Positions 24,874-32,212 of a stretch of DNA of 41,309 nucleotides are shown one piece after another (the first letter of the stretch is position 1; every line of letters begins with the position of its first letter). The stretch is from positions 1 through 41,309 of the forward strand of contig PFUL01000018.1 in NCBI GenBank assembly GCA_002790095.1, written 5' to 3'. Origin of the DNA: Elusimicrobia bacterium CG_4_9_14_3_um_filter_62_55. GTDB lineage: Bacteria; Elusimicrobiota; Elusimicrobia; UBA1565. Position numbers and translations under genes: made by a program. A model generated the notes under the pieces. The model saw only the letters and a list, made by a program, of their open reading frames with translations. It made no database searches and was not told where the DNA came from.

Positions 24874-24889
24874 GTGACGAAAGCGTCAC
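24874..24889. promoter_or_regulatory. Symmetric Pho-like operator between divergent lipid operons
   Basis: GTGACGAAAGCGTCAC: a GTGAC/GTCAC pair with an 11-bp start-to-start spacing, sharing ACGAAAGCGTCA with the phoB Pho box. On each strand the GTCAC begins exactly 60 bp upstream of that strand's -10 box (24945 on plus, 24818 on minus). Likely a shared control site for both operons. PhoB is the obvious candidate, though classic Pho boxes are direct rather than inverted repeats. Confidence 0.5.
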
Positions 24890-24944
24890 AAATCAGCCAA
24901 GAGATCACTACCCCCTCTCCATCGCGTGCGCCGAGAGCGGCGGC

Positions 24945-24964
24945 TACAATGGAAAAAAAGGAGG
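24945..24964 (+). promoter_or_regulatory. -10 box and ribosome site of the nucleotidyltransferase gene
   Basis: TACAAT at 24945-24950, then an A-rich leader with GGAGG at 24960-24964, six bases before the ATG at 24970. Unlike phoB and pstC this message has a short leader and a strong Shine-Dalgarno. Confidence 0.6.
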
Positions 24965-24969
24965 ATGGG

Positions 24970-25914
24970 ATGAACCAGCACGCGCAAAGCAGAAAAATAT
25001 GGGCATTGGTCCTCGCCGGAGGGGAAGGCAAGCGCATGGAGCCGTGGATCCGCGGTTGGCTCGGCGAGGCGCGTCCGAAGCAGTACTGCGCGTTCACCGG
25101 GGAACGGACGATGCTCGAGCATACGATGGAGCGCGCGGTCGCGGCGGCCGGTTCGACGCGCGTCGTGACGGTGATCGGAAAGGGTCACTGGCGCTGGCTC
25201 GATGAACCGCGGCGCCTGTTCGTGCCGGGGCGCATCGTCGAACAGCCGGAAAATCGCGGCACCGGGGTCGGTCTGCTGCTGGGTCTCGCGCATATTTTGG
25301 CTGAGGACCCCGAGGCCGACATCCTGGTGCTTCCCTCGGACCATTTCGTCCACTCGTCCTCGCGCTTCCTTGATTACGCGGCGGCCGCGGTCGACCTGGC
25401 AAACCTCCGGGAAGAGTCTCTGGTGATGATGGCGGCCCGTCCCGACCGCGCGGAAACCGAGTACGGATGGATCGAACCGCGCGGTCGGATCGTGTCGGGC
25501 CGCTACCCCGGAGCGCGCGGCGTCGCGCGGATGCTGGAGAAGCCGGGCCGTGCCCGCGCGCGTGCGATGTACGAGGAAGGCTGCCTATGGAACACGATGG
25601 TGCTCGCGTTCCGAGGGCGCGCCTTTTGGAAGCTTTTCGAGGAGCTGCACCCGTGGGTGGTCGGCCGATTCGACCCCTTGTTGGGCGTGCGCGGCGGGCG
25701 CGTGGACGGGGAGGCGCTCGCGGCTTTGTACCGGACCCTGCCGGAAGTAGATCTCTCCCGGGACGTCCTGCAGCGGGTTCCGGCGCGCTCGCTGGTGCTC
25801 CCGATGGAGGGCGTTCTGTGGTGCGACTGGGGTCGGCCCGAACGCTTGAAGGCCACGGTCGAGGAATTGGGCCTGAGCGCGAACTACCCGCGTGAAGCCG
25901 AGATGACGGTCTAA
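24970..25914 (+). CDS. Sugar-1-phosphate nucleotidyltransferase (mannose-1-phosphate guanylyltransferase-like)
   Basis: 314 residues. Nucleotide-binding ALVLAGGEGKRM, the RPKQYCAF lysine motif, a Mg/sugar-site LPSDHFVH, and the product-site EYGWIEP and EKPGR, all in the usual order. LWNTMVLAFRG and WCDWGRPERL match ManC-type enzymes. It activates a hexose-1-phosphate to an NDP-sugar. It heads an operon with the olsB-like and plsC/olsA-like genes and is divergent from plcP/agt, so it may supply the sugar donor for the glycolipid glycosyltransferase (inference). An in-frame ATG seven codons upstream is possible, but the GGAGG favours 24970. Confidence 0.85.
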   Translation: MNQHAQSRKIWALVLAGGEGKRMEPWIRGWLGEARPKQYCAFTGERTMLEHTMERAVAAAGSTRVVTVIGKGHWRWLDEPRRLFVPGRIVEQPENRGTGVGLLLGLAHILAEDPEADILVLPSDHFVHSSSRFLDYAAAAVDLANLREESLVMMAARPDRAETEYGWIEPRGRIVSGRYPGARGVARMLEKPGRARARAMYEEGCLWNTMVLAFRGRAFWKLFEELHPWVVGRFDPLLGVRGGRVDGEALAALYRTLPEVDLSRDVLQRVPARSLVLPMEGVLWCDWGRPERLKATVEELGLSANYPREAEMTV

Positions 25915-25925
25915 AGGAGAAACCC

Positions 25926-26446
25926 ATGAGGATGACGATCGCCGCCGACGTGACACCGTCCGTACTCAAGCAGGCCGAAGTTTTTGTCGAGTTCGACTCG
26001 TTTCGTCCGAAGCGCGCCGTCGACGCGACGGTGGGCCGTTACCGCATCAAGACCGCGGAGTCCCCGGGCGAGCTTTTAGCCGCTCTGCGCCTGCGCCACG
26101 AAGTATTCTTTCGCGAACGGCTGGGACGGACGCTTCCCGGCGAGATCGACTTCGACCGCTTCGACCTGTTCGCCGATCATCTGATCGTCGTCGACGAGGA
26201 AGCGAACCGCTTGATCGCGACCTACCGGATGCTTTGCTCGAATTTCGCGAGACGGTTCTACTCGGAGACGGAATTCGAGATCGAGGGTTTTCTCGCGGCG
26301 GGCGGCGTGAAGCTCGAATTGGGGCGCGGGTGCACGGTTTCCCGGCGCTGGATCGGACGTTCCAGAGCACCGATTTCTTCACGGTGCTGGATTTTGAGAA
26401 TATGACCCCGCGCTTCGCCGCGCGCTTCATGAAGGAGCGCGCGTGA
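25926..26446 (+). pseudogene. OlsB/hemolysin-like GNAT N-acyltransferase, internally deleted and frameshifted
   Basis: AAGGAG precedes the ATG. Residues 1-134 match the front of Acetyltransf_5/OlsB-type acyltransferases (RYRIKTAESPGELLAALRLR, HEVFF, FDLFADHLIV, TYRML, KLELGR). The frame then breaks at about 26322-26335. In the next frame the sequence resumes with the family's C-terminus (GARVHGFPALDRTF, then TDFFTVLDFENM, ending MKERA at 26446). That end overlaps the next gene by GTGA, confirming it is the true end. About 100-110 central residues are missing. Read straight through, the first frame stops at 26405. In other bacteria OlsB makes lyso-ornithine lipid. Confidence 0.7.
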
Positions 26447-27213
26447 TCCGCCGTTCGGCGAAGTTTGTCGTCGTTCTGGGAACGATCGGCGTCTTCGCCG
26501 CGCACGCGGCGCTGCTGCCGCTGTGGATGCGCAGCCGGTGGCGCCGGATGCGCGCGCTGGCGGTGCTCGCGCACCGCTACTCGGCGTTCGCCTGCCGCGT
26601 GATGGGAATTCGGGTCCGAGTCGACGGGACGCTGCGTCCGCGCGCGGGCAACGTGATGTTGGTCTCCAATCACCTGTCCTACGTGGACATGCTCGTCATC
26701 GCCTCGCAGATCCCGAGCTGCTTCGTCACTTCCATGGACATGCGGGCGACGATGGGCATCGGTCATCTGTGCCGCGCGGCCGGCTGCCTGTTCGTAGATC
26801 GCAGGCGGATGTGGAATCTGAAAAACGAGATCGCCGAAATCGCCGAAGCGTTGGAAGAGGGGCTCGACGTGGCCGTATTTCCCGAAGCGACCAGCACCAA
26901 CGGCGCGGGAGTTATGCCGTTTCGCCGCGCGCTCTACGAAAGCGCGGTAAAGAGCCGCCGTCCGGTGCAGCCCGTATGCCTGAACTACGAGGCGATCGAC
27001 GGCCGTTCGCTCGACGTGGAGAATCGGGATCGGGTTTACTGGTACGGCGACATGACCTTTCTCCCGCATCTGTGGGAGCTCGTTTCCGTTCGCGAGATCA
27101 CCGTCACGCTCAACGCGTTCGAGCCGCTGCGCGGCGAAAGCGTGGACGCGAAGCGTTTGGCGTCGCGCAGCTACGAGCTGGTCAAAAGCCGCTTCGTGCC
27201 TTGTCCGGCGTAG
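26443..27213 (+). CDS. 1-acyl-glycerol-3-phosphate-type acyltransferase (PlsC/OlsA-like)
   Basis: 256 residues, GTG start overlapping the OlsB-like gene. An N-terminal membrane anchor (FVVVLGTIGVFAAHAALLPLW) is followed by the acyltransferase motifs: NHLSYVDML (His77 and Asp82 of the HX4D site), CLFVDRRR, and VFPEATSTNG in place of the more usual FPEGTRS. Transfers an acyl chain to a lyso-lipid. Pairing with an OlsB-like gene suggests the OlsA step of ornithine-lipid synthesis; ordinary phosphatidate synthesis is the alternative. Converges on the phytase-like gene with one base between stop codons. Confidence 0.82.
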   Translation: MIRRSAKFVVVLGTIGVFAAHAALLPLWMRSRWRRMRALAVLAHRYSAFACRVMGIRVRVDGTLRPRAGNVMLVSNHLSYVDMLVIASQIPSCFVTSMDMRATMGIGHLCRAAGCLFVDRRRMWNLKNEIAEIAEALEEGLDVAVFPEATSTNGAGVMPFRRALYESAVKSRRPVQPVCLNYEAIDGRSLDVENRDRVYWYGDMTFLPHLWELVSVREITVTLNAFEPLRGESVDAKRLASRSYELVKSRFVPCPA

Positions 27214-27214
27214 G

Positions 27215-28240
27215 CTAAGGCAAAAGCAAACGGAAGAAGTAGGTCGGGACTTCGGGTTCGAAGTCGTTGTCGACGGCGACCCAAAGCGTCCGCCCGCCCC
27301 GGGCCGGGACGCCCCAGGCGATCGATTCGAATTTGACGGGCAGCGTTTCGGGGTCGAGCCCCCCGGTTTTCAGGACCGCGAGAAGATCGAGGGAGCGGAT
27401 TCGAACGGTCTTTCCCTTCTTCAATTCCGCCCAAACGACGCTCTTGTAGGCCGGCATCCGGCTCCGGCCGGGATCGGCCCCGAGGCCCCGGTTGTCGCGT
27501 TCGAGCAGCAGGAAGGCCGTATTGGAAACACCCTCGCACTCATTGAACGCCAGGTCCTTGCGGCTCAGCGGCGGCTCGGCGTCGACGGCGGCGGGGTCGA
27601 GTCTCGGAACGCGAAAATCCTTTGGGGACTTTTTCATGTCGGCGGTTTCGTAAACCAGCATTCGGGAGAATTCGCCGGCCTTGCCGCCGTCCTGTTTCAG
27701 CGGACTCTGCAGGAGCACCGCAAGCCGCGAACCGTCCGGGCTGGAGCAGACGCCTTCAAAGCCGCGGTTGTTCGTGCGGCCCGAGTTCTCGCCGGGGAGA
27801 TAATGATCCGGAGGGAGAATCCGGTCGAGCAGTTTCCCGTCCCGTGAGAAATGATACAGCGCCGGTGCGTACTCGTCGCCGACCCACAGCGTCCCGTCGG
27901 GGGCGATCCCGAGTCCTTCGGCGTCAAGCTTGCTTTCATCGGTGTCGATCAGCCCGCTGAACGGCCGGCCCTCCGCGTCCCGGAAGAGAGTCGTGGAGGC
28001 CAATTCCAGCGACACCCCGCCGTCGCCGGTTTCATGGACGCGGAATTCGTGGAAGCGGGGGGCGTACGCCTTCTTCCCGTCGTCCTGGCCGCGGTCGGGC
28101 AGCGCGACGAGCAGCTCGCGTTTCGCGTCCCAACGCAGAGATGAGATTCCGCCGAGGCGTCCGCCGAGCGCATCGGTCGCCGTTCCCGGAAAGACCGCGA
28201 ATCCGGCGAGAACGGCTCCCAGCAGCGCGGCTTCAGTCAT
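27215..28240 (-). CDS. Phytase-like beta-propeller protein (esterase-like activity of phytase family)
   Basis: 341 residues with an N-terminal hydrophobic export segment (EAALLGAVLAGFAVF). Motifs of the phytase-like family: GLIDTDESKLDAEGLGIAPD, WVGDEYAPALYHF, NNRGFEGVCSSPDG, NECEGVSN. The family has a propeller fold and is associated with phosphate-ester hydrolysis, though activity is shown for few members. Overlaps the upstream MFS-DUF2252 gene by 8 nt and so is controlled by the Pho-box-like promoter ahead of that gene. Fits phosphate scavenging. Confidence 0.8.
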   Translation of the reverse strand: MTEAALLGAVLAGFAVFPGTATDALGGRLGGISSLRWDAKRELLVALPDRGQDDGKKAYAPRFHEFRVHETGDGGVSLELASTTLFRDAEGRPFSGLIDTDESKLDAEGLGIAPDGTLWVGDEYAPALYHFSRDGKLLDRILPPDHYLPGENSGRTNNRGFEGVCSSPDGSRLAVLLQSPLKQDGGKAGEFSRMLVYETADMKKSPKDFRVPRLDPAAVDAEPPLSRKDLAFNECEGVSNTAFLLLERDNRGLGADPGRSRMPAYKSVVWAELKKGKTVRIRSLDLLAVLKTGGLDPETLPVKFESIAWGVPARGGRTLWVAVDNDFEPEVPTYFFRLLLP

Positions 28241-31154
28241 CGGTTTTCTCCTCGGAAGAAAGTTTACGCAAATAGCGACGGTGCGCGGCGGTCAATTCGC
28301 GCTTGATCGCGGCCGCGGAGGCGACGAGTTCGTCCCAGTGATCCCGCAGATGCGCTTCGAGAAAGTCCGGCGCTGCGCTTTGCAGCGAGAGCCGGTGGCC
28401 CCGGCCGAGTTGAGAGCCGACCGCGCCCGCGAGGTCGGCGAGTTCCTTCGCTCCCAGCGCGCGCTTGAGCTTCGCGTTCTGCGTCGGGATCCGGCGTCCG
28501 GACCAGACCTTTCCTTCATAAAGGGTCCAGCCGGGTCCGTCGGCCCAGCCGGGGGCGTACAGTTCCGACGCGCGCAGCATCCGCTCTCCATCGGAGGGGA
28601 AGGGAGTCGCGAACCAGCGGTCGTCGGGATCGTTTCGGTTTTCCTTCAAATCGAGCAAAATCCAGTCGGCGCGGGAATGCGCGTCGCGGGGCTTGAGCAA
28701 AAGGACGATGCGCTCCCGCTCGCCCATGGAGCCGACTCCGAGCCCGGCCTCGGCGATGAAGAAATCCTCGAGCAGTTCCGGCTCGCCGCGGTTTGCGGCG
28801 TAGCCGGCGAGCAGCGCGGCGACGCGCGCGTCGTCAACCGCTAACGGGCGCGCGCGCATCTCTTCGACCCATTTCAGTCCGCCTTCGACATAGGCGCGGG
28901 TCGAGCGTTCTTCCCGCGTCGGCTTGGTTTTGCGGAGTTTCTTCATTTCGCGATAGCCTTTCTCGGGACGGCGAAAACCCGCGAGGTAGCCCTCGCGCAG
29001 TGCGGCGAGGGTTGCCTCCGGAAGTAATTCGCTCCCCGGGCGCTTCTGAGAGATTGATAGCGAGACGAGGAAGCGGAGCAGATCCCAGGCGTATGGACCG
29101 ACGCGCGAGCGGTCGAAATCGACCATTGCCGCGCCGTGATGGGTTTTCGCGTAGTTGTCCAGATGCGGGTTGCCGTGCAGGAACACGCGCGGCATCGCGT
29201 CGAGTTCGAACAACTGCGCGAAGCGCTTCTGCATCGGAAAGAAGGCGTTGCGGAAGTAGAACTCGAGACCGCGCCGTTTCTTGCGGTAGTTCGCGCGAAG
29301 CCGCTCGGAGTCTCCCTCGGGGTCTTTGTCGAAGAGGTTGTCCGGGGATGCTTGTGCGTCGGCGGCGTTGAGGCGCGGCGGGGCGGAGGCGGTTTTCCCC
29401 GCGCGATAGGCCAGCAGCGCTTGAACCACGGCGGCGGCGGCTAGGCCGGCTCCGATCCAAACGAAGGCCGCGTGCGCGCCGACGGCGGCCGCGAACGCGG
29501 CTCCGACCAGCGCTTTGACGCCCATCGCGCTGAGGTTCACGCTGAAGCGGGTTGCGCCGAGCACGCGTCCGGCGGCGCCGGGCGGCGCGCGGGATTGCAA
29601 AGTCGAGAGCGCAAAGAGCCGAGCCGTGACGTTCGCCGCCGCGAACAGGAAGATGGCGGTCGCCAGGAGCGGAAGGGACGCGGGGGCCCAGGCGAGCGCG
29701 AGCCCTAGGGTGCCGGCCGAGCTCACGCCGAGCCAGAGTCCGGGGGGTGCGCGCCGGTGGAAACGGCGATACAGCGCCGCGCCGACGAGGCCGCCGAGCC
29801 CGAACATGCCGACCAGCCAGGCCGCCGAGGTGGAGTCGTGCAGAAGCGATTCGGCGTAAGCCGCCGGGAGGACGCTTCGCAGCGGGTACAAAGTCAGCGA
29901 GACCGCGGCCAGAAACGCGAGAGAGGTCTTCGGGTCGCGCAGCAGCGCGCGGACCGTCTCAACGACGCCGATGAGCGGGGCTGCGCCGTTCGCGTCGGGT
30001 CCGACGGCTCGCGGCGCCATCGGGCGGTTCGGGATCAGCGCGAACGCGGCGGACGACAGGGCGAACGCGGCCGGGACGAACCATAGGGCCCCGGTGGTGC
30101 CGGTCATCAACATCATCCCGCCGACTGCGAACGGCCCGATAAGCGCGCCCCCCTCGAAGAAGGTTTGATAGCGGGAGTTGAACGCGTCGAGCGCATCCCT
30201 TTCCGATCCAGTCAGCGACAGCGGCAGTGCGTGGCGGGCGGTGTCCGCGATTCCGCGCGCAAGCGCGTCGGCGAGCACGACGCCGGCCGCGACCGGCAAG
30301 GTCAGCGAATCGGCGGCGAGCAGCGCGGGCAGCGCGAAAAGCGCGGCGGCGCGGGCGGCCGCGGCGGCGGTCAGGAGATGTTTCGAGTGGACGCGGTCGG
30401 CGAGCCATCCTCCGATCAAAGTCCCGGCCGCATCGGCCGCGCCGGCCAGGGCGATGACGACGGCGACCGTCGAGAACGCGGCGCCTGCGCCCAGCAACGC
30501 GATCGGCAGCGCGACATGAAGCGCGTTGTTTCCAACCTGGGAGGCGAAGGTTCCCCCGAGAAACGCCCCGATCGGCGAGGGCGGGACGGCCGGAGCGCGT
30601 CCCGAAGAGGCTTCGCCCGCGGCCGCGAGGCTGGAAAATCGCACACCGCGGCGACGAGGGGCGTCCGAAAAAACGGGGTCGAGCGGGGCGTCGGCGGCCG
30701 GCAGAGAGAAATCAAGTTTGCGCCAATGCTCGCCCGCGCGTCCCGGGGCGGCGAGCGCGGCGGCGGCCGATTTCGCGGCGGAGTCGAGCCGCGGTTTCGC
30801 GCCTTCGCGGGGGGACTGCGTCCCGGTGCGTTTTTGCCCCAGCGCGCGCGGGGCCTGCGGGTTCTTAAAAGCGGCGGGCGCGAGCCGAAGGCCGGAAATC
30901 GCCGCGGGGCGCGCCGTCGGCATTGGGGCAATCGGGAGCAAGGACGCCGCCGGCAGCGGCAGCAAACCGGAAATCGAGGGTGCGGCGAGCGGCCCGGGCG
31001 CTAGGGTCGGAGCATTTAGCGCCGCAATCGGGACAGTCAACGAGGGCGGCGCCGTGCCTGCGTGCGAGAGCGGGACCCGGGCCAGCGCGGCCCATACCGG
31101 CGTTCCGGTTCCGTGCAGCAGCAGCAGGGAAAAAAACCAAGCGGCTCGGCGCAT
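28233..31154 (-). CDS. MFS-type membrane domain fused to DUF2252 (kinase-like fold), with exported-type N-terminus
   Basis: 973 residues. A signal-like start (MRRAAWFFSLLLLHGTGTPVWA) and an Ala/Pro/Leu-rich spacer of about 150 residues come first. About residues 185-580 hold some ten to twelve hydrophobic spans of MFS type (IGAFLGGTFASQVGNNALHV, GGWLADRVHSKHLL). About residues 600-960 are a DUF2252 domain (FLHGNPHLDNYAKT, AAMVDFDRSRVGPYAWDLLR), resembling aminoglycoside-phosphotransferase/kinase folds. The DUF2252 part would face one side of the membrane. I know of no characterised example of this combination. Pho-like repeats precede it and the phytase-like gene follows in the same operon. 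Confidence 0.8.
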   Translation of the reverse strand: MRRAAWFFSLLLLHGTGTPVWAALARVPLSHAGTAPPSLTVPIAALNAPTLAPGPLAAPSISGLLPLPAASLLPIAPMPTARPAAISGLRLAPAAFKNPQAPRALGQKRTGTQSPREGAKPRLDSAAKSAAAALAAPGRAGEHWRKLDFSLPAADAPLDPVFSDAPRRRGVRFSSLAAAGEASSGRAPAVPPSPIGAFLGGTFASQVGNNALHVALPIALLGAGAAFSTVAVVIALAGAADAAGTLIGGWLADRVHSKHLLTAAAAARAAALFALPALLAADSLTLPVAAGVVLADALARGIADTARHALPLSLTGSERDALDAFNSRYQTFFEGGALIGPFAVGGMMLMTGTTGALWFVPAAFALSSAAFALIPNRPMAPRAVGPDANGAAPLIGVVETVRALLRDPKTSLAFLAAVSLTLYPLRSVLPAAYAESLLHDSTSAAWLVGMFGLGGLVGAALYRRFHRRAPPGLWLGVSSAGTLGLALAWAPASLPLLATAIFLFAAANVTARLFALSTLQSRAPPGAAGRVLGATRFSVNLSAMGVKALVGAAFAAAVGAHAAFVWIGAGLAAAAVVQALLAYRAGKTASAPPRLNAADAQASPDNLFDKDPEGDSERLRANYRKKRRGLEFYFRNAFFPMQKRFAQLFELDAMPRVFLHGNPHLDNYAKTHHGAAMVDFDRSRVGPYAWDLLRFLVSLSISQKRPGSELLPEATLAALREGYLAGFRRPEKGYREMKKLRKTKPTREERSTRAYVEGGLKWVEEMRARPLAVDDARVAALLAGYAANRGEPELLEDFFIAEAGLGVGSMGERERIVLLLKPRDAHSRADWILLDLKENRNDPDDRWFATPFPSDGERMLRASELYAPGWADGPGWTLYEGKVWSGRRIPTQNAKLKRALGAKELADLAGAVGSQLGRGHRLSLQSAAPDFLEAHLRDHWDELVASAAAIKRELTAAHRRYLRKLSSEEKTDD

Positions 31155-31173
31155 GACCGTAGTCTACGCGAAC

Positions 31174-31214
31174 GTTATAGAGGAAGGGTTTCAGCGCGGT
31201 GACGTTTTAGTGAC
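31174..31214 (-). promoter_or_regulatory. Pho-box-like promoter of the MFS-DUF2252/phytase operon
   Basis: On the minus strand GTCAC starts at 31214 and again at 31203 (11 bp apart, spacer TAAAAC) with GAAAC in the next phase. TATAAC (31179-31174) lies 24 bp beyond the second unit and 19 nt before the ATG. It occupies the 77-nt gap after the ychJ-like gene. Confidence 0.62.
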
Positions 31215-31231
31215 GGCGGCCGGGAAAAGCC

Positions 31232-31729
31232 CTACTGACCGTGGCACTTCTTGAACTTCTTTCCGGAGCCGCAGGAGCAGGGGGCGTTGCGGCCCGGGGC
31301 GGGCGAGTCGTTGACGATCGTTCGCGGGACCGGATGGCGGCCTTCGACGAAGAGCCACGAATCGCCGTCCTTGCGAAAAACGCCGATTTCCTGGTGTTCG
31401 TGCTCTTCACCGTTCTGTTTGTAGCGGGCGATGAAGCTGACGGTTCCTGTCGCGTCCCCGGGGCCGCCGTCCTTTTTTGAAACGATGTTCAGTCCCAGCC
31501 ACTCGCTTTCCTTCGCCCACTTTTCCGAGCCTGCACGGTCGAAATTACCGCGGCCTTCCGGGGCTTGGGACCGCTCGATGAAATCGATCGCGCCGGTCGC
31601 GTAGCTGGAATAACGCGCCCGCATCAGCGCCTCGGCGGTGGGGGCGGTCGTCTTCCCGGAGATGATGGGGCCGCAGCAGCCGCCGAAGGTTCGGGTGGTC
31701 CCGCAGGGACAGTCGCGTTCGTCTTTCAT
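31232..31729 (-). CDS. YchJ-family SEC-C metal-binding protein
   Basis: 165 residues. The N-terminal YchJ motif CPCGTTRTFGGCCGP and the TAEALMRARYSSYATG segment are followed by an NTF2-like domain (SFIARYKQNGEEHEHQE). A C-terminal SEC-C zinc motif closes it (GRNAPCSCGSGKKFKKCHG). Function unknown; E. coli YchJ has the same order and similar length. The ATG at 31729 has TATACT eight nt upstream and no clear ribosome site. Confidence 0.88.
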   Translation of the reverse strand: MKDERDCPCGTTRTFGGCCGPIISGKTTAPTAEALMRARYSSYATGAIDFIERSQAPEGRGNFDRAGSEKWAKESEWLGLNIVSKKDGGPGDATGTVSFIARYKQNGEEHEHQEIGVFRKDGDSWLFVEGRHPVPRTIVNDSPAPGRNAPCSCGSGKKFKKCHGQ

Positions 31730-31737
31730 ATTCAGAG

Positions 31738-31743
31738 AGTATA
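31738..31743 (-). promoter_or_regulatory. -10 box of the ychJ-like gene
   Basis: TATACT on the minus strand, 8 nt before the ATG at 31729. Confidence 0.5.
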
Positions 31744-31756
31744 GCGAAAAGGCGGT

Positions 31757-32212
31757 TCAGGGGGATTCGGGATGCACGAACAGGAAAATCCGTTCGTAGC
31801 CGAGCGCCGCGCCGGCCCAAAGCGGCGCGTAGTCGAGCCGTATCACGCCCTGCACCGCCCAGCGCGCGTTCCCGTAGTCCCACGGACAGGCGCCGGTCGC
31901 GAGGCGAAGCCCCCAGCCGGTGAGATATTCGACGAGGAAAATCCCGGCGGTATACAGCCCCGCGCGCGCCCACCACGGTTTCCTGCCGAGTACCGGCCGG
32001 AGATAAACAAACGCCGGGTACAGAAGCGCGTAGATCGGAAACATCCAGAGGTAGCTCTTGCCCATGAGCCGCCAGCTTCCGCTGGAGGAAAACTCCATCA
32101 AAGAAGTGAACGCGACCTCCATCGCGACGCCGACGCAGGCGAGTACGAACGCGCCGAGCACCGCACGCTGCCTTAGCGTCCGGCACAGCGCCCCTGCCGG
32201 GGCCGCTGGCAT
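31757..32212 (-). CDS. Small integral membrane protein (CmpB/PF06541-like)
   Basis: 151 residues with about four hydrophobic spans (LGAFVLACVGVAMEVAF, YLWMFPIYALLYPAFVYL, GLYTAGIFLVEYLTGWGL, LWAGAALGYERIFLFV). The CPWDYG and the EYLTGW segments resemble the putative ABC-transporter type IV family PF06541, but no ATPase or partner is nearby, so transport is not implied. The ATG overlaps the stop of the MEMO gene by one base (TGATG), so it is translated with it. Confidence 0.65.
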   Translation of the reverse strand: MPAAPAGALCRTLRQRAVLGAFVLACVGVAMEVAFTSLMEFSSSGSWRLMGKSYLWMFPIYALLYPAFVYLRPVLGRKPWWARAGLYTAGIFLVEYLTGWGLRLATGACPWDYGNARWAVQGVIRLDYAPLWAGAALGYERIFLFVHPESP

